A stretch of 64,000 nucleotides of DNA from Unio delphinus (GCA_029339505.1 JAQISU010000098.1:729001-793000), one strand, 5' to 3'; shown: positions 44,481 through 55,834, numbered from the stretch's first letter. Numbers and translations: made by a program. Notes: a model not told the origin generated them from the letters alone.

Positions 44481-45002
44481 TTAATTACCGGCACCTAACA
44501 TCAATTTACCTTTCATTGCCAATTTTACTAACCATGAAGCCAATTTTTCTTTGAAGGATTTATCAGTGATAGAATTCAACGCATGAATTAATTTCACATC
44601 TGCGAGATGTCTGTGTTGCAGATTACTGCTTTTATAAGCAGCATCATGAGCATGACACGCGTTATCAATAGCGTTTATTGGATTTTCACCGGGCCGGGGT
44701 TGGTTTAGATCACCGAGTCTAATATCGAGTCTTGTCCCGGGTCCACAATAACTATATCCTGGAAGGTGTTTTTCTCCCGGATACTTTGTCCATGGTGTTC
44801 CTGGGAGCTTTATTAACTTGGCTGCAATATCACCTCCTCGTTTTTTTAATCCCTTTGATTTATCAAGGGAAACAAATATAAATTTCTTTGTACTACATTG
44901 TACACACTTACCGGAAAGTGCTGTTCGGTTAGTTTTAGTTGTAATCGTCGTAAAGTCATCTGTGCCAGTACGCGCCTTACACTTCACACAATATAGATTC
45001 AT
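44481..45002 (-). CDS. Zinc-ribbon/phospholipase A2 protein of Polinton A
   Basis: An intact 173-residue frame. The N-terminal region has two Cys pairs (YCVKCK and GKCVQC), a DUF5679-like zinc ribbon. Residues about 60-140 form a phospholipase A2 domain of the parvovirus VP1 type: calcium-loop motif YSYCGPGTR, catalytic helix DNACHAHDAAY. The C-terminus is basic and hydrophobic and ends MLGAGN. Such phospholipases let virions leave endosomes in parvoviruses; the same role in Polinton particles is inferred. It is followed 8 bp later by the integrase gene and is divergent from the ATPase gene. Confidence 0.85.
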   Translation of the reverse strand: MNLYCVKCKARTGTDDFTTITTKTNRTALSGKCVQCSTKKFIFVSLDKSKGLKKRGGDIAAKLIKLPGTPWTKYPGEKHLPGYSYCGPGTRLDIRLGDLNQPRPGENPINAIDNACHAHDAAYKSSNLQHRHLADVKLIHALNSITDKSFKEKLASWLVKLAMKGKLMLGAGN

Positions 45003-45018
45003 AATATATTTATGTTAT
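45003..45018. promoter_or_regulatory. Very short divergent spacer between phospholipase and ATPase genes (A)
   Basis: Only 16 bp (6 bp in B, 38275-38280) separate the two start codons. Any promoters must lie inside the opposite coding regions. TATATTTATGTTATAT words are present here. Confidence 0.4.
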
Positions 45019-45836
45019 ATGGATATGAATGTTATTGATTATTCATGAACACGAGAACCAGAACCCGTAAAACATCACGTCATGTTACCAAACTCTATTC
45101 GAATGATTATCATTGGACCTTCAGGGAGAGGTAAAACAGTTGTTAATTGATATGATAATAAGATGGATGAAATGGGATAAGTTGTATTTAGTGGCACCGA
45201 CCGTATATGATCAACCTTGTTACCGGGTATTAATAGATTACAACGAAAGAGCAATGAGACGGCCAGCAAGCTTATAACCGAGATCGAGGAAGCACAGACC
45301 GATGGAAGTATTAACAACGATGATGACTACGAAAGAGCTGTAGAGATTGTCAACGATGGCGGTGTTATTAGATTTATAACCGATATCGAAGAAGCACCGA
45401 GTATTGATGATATCGATGGAAGTATTAACAACTTAGTCGTATATTACGATGTGATGTTAGACAATCAAAATAACCCTGCCAGGATATTTTCCAGAGGTAG
45501 ACATAAAAAACTGACGCGATATACGCCTCTCAACGATACTCTAAAATACCAAAAGTGATCAGAGATAATTACAAATTGTTATGCATGTTTAACGGAGTTG
45601 ACAACCATACACTACGAAATATTTGGTTAACTTGGTGCAGCGATATGAATTTTAATCAATTCAGAAATTTCTTTAGTCACACTCAGTCAATCCCACATGG
45701 ATTTGTGACGGTAAATTTATTAGATCCTCGGACGCGATATCGTATCGGACTTGATAAAATATTCGGTTTACCCATAGCAGCAGAGAGGGTGAATTCCAAC
45801 GACAATGGCGTCCTCTTTTTTACGAGGAAGTCTTAG
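45019..45836 (+). pseudogene. FtsK/HerA-type packaging ATPase of Polinton A (broken)
   Basis: It starts MDMNVIDYS, then a stop, then IIIGPSGRGKT (Walker A) with frameshifts. The piece 45217-45558 holds a partly duplicated block (two copies of ITEIEEAQ/ITDIEEAP and DGSINN) absent in B, before NLVVYYDVM (Walker B). The last piece (45555-45836) has the conserved end but no stop where B has one, so it runs into the right inverted repeat. Confidence 0.82.
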
Positions 45837-45971
45837 TTTACCAAATAGACCTTTCTATTATATATTTACTAGGAAGCCTCAGTTTGTCAAATAGACCTTT
45901 CTATTAAATATTAACGAGAAGGAAGCCTGGTCGACGCCTACAAAGTTGGTCTGTTCACCCTCTCTGCTGCT
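45770..45971. repeat. Right terminal inverted repeat of Polinton A
   Basis: 202 bp, inverted relative to 9105-11268. The inner end is ACCCATAGCAGCAGAGAGGGTGAATT; the outer end is GTTCACCCTCTCTGCTGCT. The GTTCT duplication follows at 45972-45976. Confidence 0.93.
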
Positions 45972-46377
45972 GTTCTAGTCTATTTTTAGAACATTTTTTC
46001 TGATCTCATTTTGGTGGTGATAGAAGAGTTATATTGATGCATTTTGGTAGAGATTTAAAGGTAATGGTTTATTCTTGAGAATATGAGCTCAGAGAGTGGT
46101 TGCCTGTGTGTATTTATTTCGGCAACAGTGCACATTGAGTAATAAGGCCTTGGCGATGATCCGGAAGTGAAATCTGTGTTCTGTTACATGCTGTTCTGTT
46201 TTCAGTTCAGCCTCTCAAAAAATGCCAGTAAACTCTTGACAAGAATTTCACCATGAAGTCATCTTTGGAGGTATTTTAGATTTACATATGATTTGGATTG
46301 ATTGTCAAACAGTTGAAAGGTCAGTATTGCGAAATATATGTTGAGAACATATAGCAAAATTAATTGTGATGTATGTC

Positions 46378-46790
46378 AAATTCACAGTTCCAGTTATTGA
46401 TGAAATCAAGGACATGCTTCCAGTTAATAATGAAATCTGAGACAGATTCAAGTTCTGATAAATTCAAGGACAAAGTTCTTGTCAGTTATGACATCGGGTA
46501 AAAAGTTCCATTCTGTGATGAAATCTGGAATTCAGTTTCAGTTAGTGATGAAATCAGGTACACAGTTCCAGTCTATGATAAAATCTGGGACAAAATCCCA
46601 GTCAGTAATGAAATCAGGGAACAGTTTAAGTCATGATGAAATCAGTTACACAGTTCCCGTCTGTGATGAAATCAGGAACTCTGTTCCAGTCAGTAATAAA
46701 ATCAGGGACACAATTGTAGTCAGTAATGAAATCTGGGAACAGTTTTTGTCATTGATGAAATCAAGAACACAGTTTCAGCCAGTTATGTTT
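46378..46790. repeat. 30-bp minisatellite, right of Polinton A
   Basis: About thirteen degenerate copies of the same 30-bp unit as at 8690-9060. Part of it is open on the plus strand (46479-46796) as a 10-residue repeat, but the unit drifts and a coding role is unlikely. Confidence 0.85.
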
Positions 46791-46799
46791 GTATAAGTC

Positions 46800-47367
46800 A
46801 TTCACAAACTTTGATGAAGGTGAATGAGCAGTAACTTACATTTGGTTAAGAAACCATTTGTCTTCTTTCAGTCAGTGACCTTGAAATATACCTTTTGATT
46901 CCAAAAGCGATAGGCTTCTTCCATTAAAAATATATCATAACATCATTTTTTACATAAATTAAAGTCATCTACAATGTATGGTCCAAGTATGTGTTATAGA
47001 CCCAGTATTAAACCATTTGTCTTCTTTTAGTCACTTTGACGTTTGACCTTTCAACCCTAAAACTGATAGACTACTTTTGAAAACCTCATAAGTTCCAGTG
47101 TTTTTTCAAAAACCAACCACTTCCATTGAAACAATATCAAATAACAGATGACATGCAAGATTTCCTTACCTTCAAAACAGAAGAGCTTAACAAACCAAGT
47201 AAATGAGCCGAGTGTTTGGAAATATGTTTTACATTCTTAAGATATTTTCACATCTACCAAGATAGTCAGCGAAAAGAAATAATATCCAAATGTGTAATGT
47301 AAATTACCAGATACCAAAGGTGCTTACTTAATGGAATTTTTACAGAGTGACTTCTTACAATCAAGAT
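46800..47367. other. Intronic DNA, nothing identified
   Basis: AT-rich sequence between the minisatellite and a SINE, without gene signals. It should be intron of the UBXN8-like gene. Confidence 0.5.
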
Positions 47368-47567
47368 TGGGTGGCAGGGTGGTCTAAGGTGCTTGCCTTT
47401 ACTAATTACTGACATCTCACCACTGTCCACATGGGTTTCAGGCTTAGCCTATGTGGGTATGTGAAAAAGATTGCCGGTAGCATGCCATGAGTTGGTGGCT
47501 TTTCCTGGGGTTTTCCTGGGTTCTTCAAGTGCTAATAACTGGCATTACACCCGCAACAAGAACTATC
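47368..47567 (+). mobile_element. SINE with tRNA-like head, (AAC)n-type family
   Basis: It begins GGGTGGCAGGGTGGTCT. The body has GTGGGTATGTGAAAAAG and TTTTCCTGGGTTCTTC, and the tail is CACCCGCAACAAG. Same family as the copies at 51425, 60845 and 63551. Confidence 0.75.
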
Positions 47568-48009
47568 AAAATTGATAGAATTCATGCTTCTCTTAAGTGC
47601 AAGATATACACAGTGTTTGATCTAGGTAGGTAATGTATAATTAAGATTACTTTGCAGTCACAATGACCTTGACATTTGACTCTAAATTCAACAGGCTTTT
47701 CCATTGTGCCCGTGGAGACCAATCCTAATGTCTGATAACTGTAGAATGTGACCTACTATGATTGAACCATTTTTTTCTTCAGTTTTCAGTTGAAGCGATC
47801 TTTACCATTGATATTTTTTAAAAATAAAAACAAAAAAATCAGCATGTTTCTCTTTTAGCAAGCCATCCACAAAGTCTTGTAACGAGATGGTGTACAGCAC
47901 AAATAAATGTACAGACACATCGATGAACATGTCTGATTATAGAAAAGTGAAACTATGCTGACACACCATATAAAGGACACTTGCTCATAACAGACATTTA
48001 CAAAAAATA

Positions 48010-48304
48010 CAATCTGATTAAAATCAGATCACAGCTGTCCTACATGAAGATCTGACCACTTAAGGGTTATGTTTTGGTGACTTTTGAATTAAGCCAATGG
48101 AATTCAGCGATTAAAATCATTTGTACATATTCATGCTCTTCATCTACACTGCTCAGTCTCCAAACACAAAGATAAAAGATTTCATCTGATTAGTTGATAA
48201 AATTATCAACAATAGTAATAGTAATAACATAGGTTACCAGAGCATGACCCCTAGGTGGTCACCATCAGATGTAGGACAGTGGTGATCTGATTTTAATCAG
48301 ATTG
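48010..48304. mobile_element. 295-bp MITE with long inverted ends
   Basis: The ends are near-perfect inverted repeats of about 35 bp: CAATCTGATTAAAATCAGATC then CTGTCCTACAT, with the inverse at 48270-48304. Within each arm ATCTGATTAAAATCAGAT is itself palindromic. No coding capacity. The target duplication was not resolved. Confidence 0.8.
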
Positions 48305-48471
48305 CAAATTATAGTATTTCCATATCTTCAATATAATAATGTATACATATCCACAATCCAAACTATTTTTTCTAAGGTTCCTTTAGTGTCCTTAACATGC
48401 AGATTTCAGTGCATATCCACGAATGATGTGGATAAATATTCGGGTGACAGCGATCAAGAAAATAATATTAC

Positions 48472-48591
48472 CCCTAGTACGTTTCCTTTGCCTTTCCATG
48501 CAGGCCCCATAAATCTGTACAACTCCTTTTCATTCTGAGCTCTCTTTGCATCTTCTCTTGGTTTCAGTAATCTCTCTTTGTAGCTGCCTGC
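48472..48591 (-). CDS. UBXN8: UBXN8-like internal exon (upstream of the Polintons)
   Basis: A 120-nt minus-strand exon, 40 codons, phase 0 on both sides. The acceptor is ATATATCAG and the donor GGG/GTAATA. The peptide YKERLLKPREDAKRAQ then EKELYRFMGPAWKGKG matches the conserved helical region of UBXN8 that follows the membrane segments. It joins at LG-G to the exon at 8202-8348, so the intron is now about 40 kb and contains both Polintons. Exons for the membrane-anchored N-terminus were not found and may lie further to the right or outside the window. Confidence 0.75.
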
Positions 48592-48650
48592 CTGATATAT
48601 AAGGTTAAAGTTTGAAGGTCAAAAAGATTTATACCATATTTACTAACTTA

Positions 48651-48821
48651 CAAGTTGATTCCAACTGTAAACACAGACCCTGGCCTGCCAATGCATAGTC
48701 AACAGTCATCAGGGTCAATATTGTTTGTTCTACTGATTATGCCTGTAAAAATGCATAGACTCAGATCTGATGATGTGTCAGTAGATGTGGGTCTGTGCAA
48801 TGTGCAATTGGACTTGATTTA
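48651..48821. mobile_element. Palindromic MITE family, copy 1
   Basis: It has CAAGTTGATTCCAACTG at the left and GCAATTGGACTTGATTTAT at the right as inverted ends. Inside are CACAGACCCTGG and GTGGGTCTGTG words. Related to the copies at 49347 and 50856. Confidence 0.6.
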
Positions 48822-48992
48822 TCAATAATTCTACATGGTAATAATGGTGTGGATAAAATCAATGCCTGTTTATAAAACAACTTTAAGATAGTCTGCTTTT
48901 CTACCATCAGCACTCACTGCACAGATTGAAATGATGTGACAATTACTTCATGACATCAAAGAAATGGCATCACTTTTTACCTACCATATATT

Positions 48993-49321
48993 CTCAACCA
49001 CTCTGGTGGCCTAGTGGTTAGAGCGTCAACCATAGAAGCAGGAGGTTGTAGGTTCGATCCCCGCCTGAGTTCTATAAAAGACTTACAAAAATGGTACTGA
49101 TAGCTGCCTCGCTTGGGGCTTAGCATTAAAAGGTTAGTGTTAGGACTGGTCGGCCTGGTGTCAGGATAATGTGACTGGGTTGGACATCATGCTACATGTC
49201 TGCGGCATGATGCCCCAGTGCTAGATATCACTATAAACTGCCTCACTGCAGACATCTCGTAGCTGTATGACTGAAAAATTGGTAACGCTAATTTAAAAAT
49301 CCTAATCAAACAAACAAACAA
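48993..49321 (+). mobile_element. tRNA-derived SINE, second copy
   Basis: Same family as the SINE in the A capsid gene (16312-16630): GTGGCCTAGTGGTTAGAGCG, then GGTTCGATCCCCG, body GGACTGGTCGGCCTGGTGTC, tail (CAAA)n. Nearly full length. Confidence 0.9.
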
Positions 49322-49346
49322 ACTGTATATTATCGCTTTTAAGATG

Positions 49347-49516
49347 AGTCCAAATTCAAACTACACAGACTGAGATCTGCTGTGGCATAATACACTGGCA
49401 GACCTGGTCTATGCAGTTTGTTAAGAATAATCAGACAACAAAACAGACCCTAATCTGCAAGTGCATTATGCTATTGCAGATCTGGGTCTTTGATGTTTGC
49501 AGTTTTAATACACTTA
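49347..49516. mobile_element. Palindromic MITE family, copy 2
   Basis: It holds two imperfect palindromes built from CAGACC...GCAGATC and TGCATTATGCTATTGCAGATC words, bounded by TCAAACT and AGTTTTA. Diverged copy. Confidence 0.5.
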
Positions 49517-50855
49517 AGCAAGTACAAATGGTCAGGGATCATAGTGCAATGTACTCTGGGTGAGAATGAACATCAGACTTGAATTCTATCTCTCATTAAT
49601 TAATGAAAATGAAACATTCTTAAACAAATGTATTAATTACAATAACAATCATGTAAAAGCAAATTATATAGTTACAAAAAATATATGAAATATTTGTAAT
49701 CTGTAGCTATATGACCTTCTGCGCTCAGCTACACAAGCCTTCTATAGTTGAAACCAATGTGACGCTAATAATTGTGACACTGAAAAAAATGTACTCGCTA
49801 ACCTTTCTTTGTGTCCTTGATATGCATTTTTCATTCATTCTTATTATTTTACAATCATTTTGTAACAGGTACAGTTAGTCAAATTCTTAGAAAGCAATTA
49901 AGCCTACTGAACAACAAATACTGAAAAATCTGGTTGCCTGGTAAAGCATTTGGTTATTAAAAAGAAATTTAAAAACTGAATTTATTCTTCTTAAAGAAAC
50001 AAATTATTACCACACTTTCACATTTTACTGTGGACGTTCTTGCAAATTAGTGCAAAAACAATTTTTGTATGTCATTTAATGCAGAGAACCCATTTGACTG
50101 GGTTTTTATCGGTGCAATCATTGTCATTCAAATGGGTTTTAACTCTGAGTCATTTAGTTGAAAGCTTTTATTTGAAATTGACCTTGGCTGTTAGGCAGTA
50201 GAGTTCCTTTCACCCATAATTCCTTCCCCATACTTATCTATATAATGACCCTTCCTTGGTGATAAATATTCAGTTAAGAGTAGTACAAATGCACACCAAA
50301 CTTATTTTTTATGAATTTAAAAAGATTTTACCCTTACCTTCATTAGCCAAATCTGATCAAAACCTGGCCATAAATATGCTTTCTACACCTCAGTAGTATG
50401 AAAGGATGTGATTCTTAGTCGAACCCATCAAAGATCTCGATGACATAAGCTTACAAATCAGATATGAACAAAATCTGATCCAAAATATGCCTTCCAGACA
50501 ATTCACCAATAAGATACAAGACTACCTCGTTAATATGAATAGATGTCAATCATAATCCAACTTATCCAAGATCTCACTGGCATGTGCTTACAGACCAAGT
50601 TTGACCGAAATCTAAGCAGTTTCTTGAGTGTTCACATGCTTGGATAATCTTCCTCATTTTCAAATCTATTTTAGATCTTCCATGTCGGATCAAAACTGGA
50701 TCAAAAATACAGGATTGAGAGTGGCAACAAGCATAGCCAATCATGAGCAAGATAACCACATTAATATGCATAAATATTGATGTCCAAGATTGTGCTGATA
50801 TAAGCAGATATTCTGAAGAAAAAAAACAGAACAGAAACAATATCCATACTTGCTG
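49517..50855. other. Intronic or intergenic DNA, no gene seen
   Basis: AT-rich sequence without splice-bounded open frames, domains or repeats that I can support. Confidence 0.5.
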
Positions 50856-51040
50856 ATAAATCAAGTCTAACTGCAAACTGCATAGACCCAGACGTGCTAT
50901 TACATAATGCACCGGCAGATCTGGGTCTAGGCAGATTGATAGGAGTAATTGGTAGAACAAACAACACAGACCCTGGTTTGCAGGTGCATTATGCTATGGT
51001 GGATAAGGATCTATGTTGCTTGCAGTTCAACTTGATTTAT
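50856..51040. mobile_element. Palindromic MITE family, copy 3 (best preserved)
   Basis: The 185-bp element has inverted ends ATAAATCAAGTCTAACTGCAA and TTGCAGTTCAACTTGATTTAT. It contains AGACCCAGA...AGATCTGGGTCT and CAGACCCTGG words. No coding capacity. Confidence 0.75.
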
Positions 51041-51424
51041 AAGCGAGTATATACTGTTGATCTTGCTAATATTTGAACTTTTCTCACATGTTGATGATAT
51101 TATGTTATATCCCAAGTTTGCTCAAAATTGTATTGTATAAAATGGAGTTTTAACAAGCAAATGTTGATGGACAGATGAATAACAAACCTATGGTACCATC
51201 TTAAGCTCATTAGGCTTTACACCAGGTGAGCTAAAAATAATAAAGAACCATTACATAATTGCTTTGAAACCCTTGTACTCCTCAGTCCATCAGGATCATG
51301 TAGCTAATGTCTGTGTCACATCATTTGACTAAAGAAAAGTGTTACAGATGATTGCTTGTGAAATGCTAGACTATTTAACTTTGTAAAAGCCATTATATTT
51401 TGTACTGATATTGGATTCTTGTGA

Positions 51425-51678
51425 TGTTGTTGTTGTTGTAGGGTTTAATGCCATTTTTCAGCACATGATAGGCTATACATGGCGGTCAGTATTATTGGTG
51501 GAGGAAGAACCCAGTGAAAAACCCCATAAAGAACCACGACCCACGAGAAGCTACTGGCAAGCTTTCTCACATACCCACATTGGCCCAATCTGAGACTCAA
51601 ACCCACGCAAACCCACGCAAACAGAGGTAAGATGGCAGTGATCCGTAACGGAGAGTGCTTTAGACCACTTTAGACTAA
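51425..51678 (-). mobile_element. SINE with tRNA-like head, reverse copy
   Basis: Reads in reverse from GTTGTTGTTGTAGGGTTTAATGCC (the tail) to the head, with the same body blocks as the copies at 47368 and 60845. Confidence 0.75.
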
Positions 51679-52745
51679 TCCATATGTGCTCTCACACATT
51701 TGCACATAGTCTGCCAAAGGCCAAACTTGCTGTAGCAATTCTGAAATTGGTTTCATCATCAATGTGGACTGCATGTGACAGTGTGCTGCCACAGTAAGTG
51801 AACTTGTCCACTGCCAGGAGGATTTGGCCATTAACTGTTATGGTAGGCTCTGCAAAAGGATTTCTTGATACAGGTTGGTGCATTACCATTCTGTGTAATA
51901 CTGATTATGAGATTGAAATTGACACAACCTGAAGGTCCATACTGTGTTACATGTCAGACTCAGATTTGGCATTCAGGTAACAGTCAACAAAGAATGAGAG
52001 AACATAATGACACTTTCTATAAGTTTCTATCAAGGTCATGGAATGCATCAGTAAGCATGGCAGAGAACATCATACTGAAGAAAAGAGCCACACCCAGTCC
52101 TGCTTGACTCCATTGGTGATTGGGAATGGTTAAGATGACTAGCATGTCATCACTGACTTGCTGAACAATCATGAGGAATTACTCTGAACAACCAAACTTT
52201 GCCATGATTTTACAAAGACCTTGATGGATGACTGTGTCAAAGGCTTTTATCAGATCAATCAATGTCATTCACATGATGGAGTTATATTCATGACATTTCT
52301 TCTGGAACTGATGAGCTGTGAATACCATGTTCTTGGTTCATCATCCTTTTCTGAAGCCACGATGATTACTTGATCAATGTGATGCATAAGATGATTCAGT
52401 AGAATTATGGCAAATATTTTGGGGCTTTTTACTGTGAAGATATGCTCTGATGATTGTTACATGATTGTATGTTGCCCTGTTCAAGTGGATGATGGTTCCA
52501 TCCTTGTACTCTATAGGTATAGATCCCTGAGTCCATATTTAATGGAAAAGTTCAGTTAGTTTCAGTGCCATGTGCAAGCCTCCAGCTTCGTAAACTTCTG
52601 CTAGTATACCACTAGGTAGACCATGAACTGCCTATTTGCTGATAGATGACTGTTGATTGAGAATGATGTTGAACTGTTCATCTTTGAGGTGTCTTTAGTA
52701 TGTCAGTGATCAGTGAGGCACCGTCAGTACTTGTTGATAAATTTG
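51679..52745 (-). pseudogene. Decayed LINE reverse transcriptase fragment
   Basis: The minus-strand translation gives, in order, traces of the RT domain around 52260-52200 (an LIKAFDTV-like stretch, broken) and an open piece at 51889-51692 (HQPVSRNP, TVNGQILLAVDKFTYCGSTLS, HIDDETNFRIATASLAFGRL). That piece is the thumb region after the RT in animal LINEs. Many stops and shifts are present. It resembles the type of element whose linker lies at 1463-2330. Confidence 0.7.
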
Positions 52746-52864
52746 AATGAATTACATGCGATCATTTCGCCCTGCATGTACGATTATTTTGATTAGGAAT
52801 GATGGAAAACACTGAGTTTCACATTTCACATCACTGGATAGAAACCCGGGTACAAATAATATGC

Positions 52865-52975
<111 letters not shown>

Positions 52976-53159
52976 GCACAGAGCGGTAAAGGAGTTTTGG
53001 TGCCCTGTTCGTCAGCCCTCCCCACCCCGTTTGTACGCTATTGGTTTCACCTCAAGAATCGCATACATATTTGCTATTGGTCAAATTACAACTTTTGTAG
53101 CTTTGCACACTCAATAATCGTCTGTGTGTGGTTACAGCTGTTTCCGTCTAAGCTTAATC

Positions 53160-53310
53160 TGCACCATAACTGTTGCCATTTTACACAATCCTAGTTTATA
53201 AGTGGGAACAGTTTCTGTCAGCGTTTAATCTGCATCATAACTGTTGCCATTTTACACAATCCTAGTTTATAAGTGGGAACAGTTTCTGTCAGCGTTTAAT
53301 CTGCATCACT
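53160..53310. repeat. Tandem duplication, about 75 bp
   Basis: Two adjacent copies of a unit with CATAACTGTTGCCATTTTAC and GTGGGAACAGTTTCTGTC. Confidence 0.8.
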
Positions 53311-53499
53311 AACGAAACATCAGAAGATCTTAGAAACATACATACCACTTTTATTCTTCCGTAACATTTATATGCGTTAATTTCATACTCCTCAAACTGA
53401 CCTACCGCCCTATGGAAGGTTATTTTTATATATAATACAAGCAGATCTTGTGAGGCGCTTATTTATTTCCCTGCAGAAGAAACAATCTACTAACTGTTC

Positions 53500-54070
53500 A
53501 GTTGCCTAATATTCGAACGACCTGCTAGTTATTCATTAGGCTAATCTGGAAACACTCTATTAATGAAGCGATCGTGGAAACAATCTCCTATTAATTAACC
53601 TAATATGGAAACACACTGCTAACTATTAATGAACTTAATATGGAAACAATGTTAACTATTCATTAGACTAACGTGTAAACAATTTTCTAACTATTAGTTA
53701 ACCTAATGTGTAAACAATATGCTAACTAATCATTAGACACGTGGAAATAAATCTGCTAACAATTCATCAGACTAATGTGTAAACAATCTGTTAACTATTC
53801 ATTTGACTAACGTGGAGACAATCTTCTAAACTATTAAATATTATTATGTGAAAACAATCGCTAACTATTCATTAGACGAATGTGGAAACAATTTGCTAAC
53901 TATTAGTTAATCTAATGTGTAAACAATATGCTAACTAATCATTCGACACGTGGAAATAAATCTGCTATATATTTATTTGCCTATTGACACGTGGAAATAA
54001 ATCTGCTATATATTTATTTGCCTATTGACACATGGAAATAAATCTGCTATATATTTATTTGCCTAAGGTA
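53500..54070. repeat. Degenerate minisatellite, unit about 40 bp
   Basis: More than ten imperfect copies of a CTAACTATTCATTAGACTAA-like unit, each followed by GTGTAAACAAT. The last part has three closer copies with GACACGTGGAAATAAATCTG. Confidence 0.8.
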
Positions 54071-54825
54071 GAAAGAATGTGCTATAACATTTACCTTCAA
54101 AATAACACTAAAATATTCCAACTCACGGTGTATTATCAACAAAATATAGATATAACTTCATGTTCTACAACTCCCGAGTATTCGTTTGAGGAACTCACTC
54201 ATTAGTTCACTTATATTAAACATTAATTAAGTATTTCACAAAAAGAAGGAACTACCTTGCAAACATGTACTATACGCCATTGATGGTATAGTCATTAATT
54301 TGTAACTCTAAACCATGTACTAATACTATTATTCTTTCCGCTCAGAACGGATGCGATAATTAGTTGTGGTTTTAAATGCATGCATTCCGCTATGTTAATG
54401 GAATTAAATAATCTGTACGTAATGGACTCTTCTACTATTATTTGTATGGATAATCCACAGTCAATGTGTACGTAACATGTGCACAATATAACCCCTTACT
54501 TATGTTTAAACTGTCTAGTTTACTGAGTTATAGAGATTCGTTAACTAATCCTTCAATCACCTACCAAGTTATTTGAATAACGTTAGTTGAGATTCTGCAA
54601 ATCGTTCAACAGCTTAGACTTATTGGTAATGCCAATGTCCATTCCGTTGACTGGCTTCAGTGTAAGTTTGTAATCATGTCTCAATCCTGTCACAACTATT
54701 GGTTGACTGAGTTAATTCTTCAATGTCTTTATTACTTTCCCATCTCCCTCCATGTACATCTTCTGATGCTTTTATTTAATGTGCGTATGTATACTTTCTA
54801 ATTACAAGTGTGTGTATCAGATACA

Positions 54826-54837
54826 ATTAAGGGTTTT

Positions 54838-54883
<46 letters not shown>

Positions 54884-54893
54884 AAAACCCTTA
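54826..54893. repeat. Perfect hairpin around a (TA)n tract
   Basis: TAAGGGTTTTATACATATAT and its inverse complement ATATATGTATAAAACCCTTA flank a TA repeat, so about 68 bp can fold into one hairpin. Confidence 0.85.
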
Positions 54894-55152
54894 TATATAT
54901 ATATATGCTGTATTTATTGTTTTTATTATTCTATGTTTCCCAGGACTACGCGTATGATTTGCTGATTTTGAACCAAATGTATTATCGTCAGCAAATAGTA
55001 ATATCAGTAGTAGTAGTAATATTAGGAACTATCATGATTATATTTAGGATCAATTTACCATGTAAGAAAAATAATCACTATAAAAAAGGAAGATATGAGA
55101 AGAGTAACAGGTGTTACTGATAGTAGGTCCTGGACACTAATATACGGGATAT

Positions 55153-55199
<47 letters not shown>
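55153..55199. repeat. (TG)n microsatellite
   Basis: About 47 bp of TG repeat. Confidence 0.95.
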
Positions 55200-55202
<3 letters not shown>

Positions 55203-55834
55203 AGCGAACCCGTCATTACGGCGACAGTTCATTGTCACTGGGTAGTCATTATGGCGACAGTAGCATTAGGGTGAAAAAATTTGTGTCACCTTAATGTTTG
55301 CTCTCGTGCTGTACATTACTTTTCTGATTTATTCACATACAAAAATTCATGTAAGTATTATAATATCGCCTTTAACTAGTAGTTGATGTTATTTAATCAA
55401 GATATACATCTAGTTATTAAATATTGTTATGCAAAAATGTATAGGTGTGTTAAGGTTGTGTTTAGCCTCACCGTCACTACATAACCATTACAGCGAAATT
55501 TTAAAAATTGCTTCCACTTTTATCAAAGTCAAGTAATATTTTTCGGATATTTAATGAAATGATTTAAAATAGTAATTAACACTTTGTAATGTGTTTTCTT
55601 TAAGATCAAATTCAATGACAACTCATAACACACTCGACTTTTTGAAATGCAGTCGAAGGAACTGCAATAGTTTGTGTTCTATATACCATTCTTATAATAT
55701 ATTCATGCATTCATGTGACCATGGGTCAACGCATCCAAAACGAGGCTAAGATAGGCACCAGTTTCGTTTTATCTTGCAACCATGGTTGCCAGTGCTACAG
55801 TTGATACCGGCAACGGAAAAATCGTGGCATTTAT

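Larger units (their letters stand above)
9105..45971. mobile_element. Polinton/Maverick element A (adintovirus-like), host of nested insertions
   Basis: The element is bounded by inverted repeats starting AGCAGCAGAGAGGGTGAAC and by a 5-bp direct repeat GTTCT (9100-9104, 45972-45976). Without its insertions (LTR element, SINE, hAT, 1.2-kb element and Polinton B) it is about 16 kb, normal for a Polinton. It has the family set: double jelly-roll capsid, penton-like protein, adenain-like protease, FtsK/HerA ATPase, family B polymerase and rve integrase. Nearly all larger genes are broken. Confidence 0.93.

Noticed and set aside
46479..46796. Open frame of 10-residue repeats
   Set aside because: Translation of the 30-bp minisatellite; the frame drifts and the same array left of the Polinton is not open.
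54929..55120. Possible plus-strand exon after a TTTCCCAG acceptor with a hydrophobic segment
   Set aside because: The segment derives partly from a GTA-repeat and there is no partner exon or family match.
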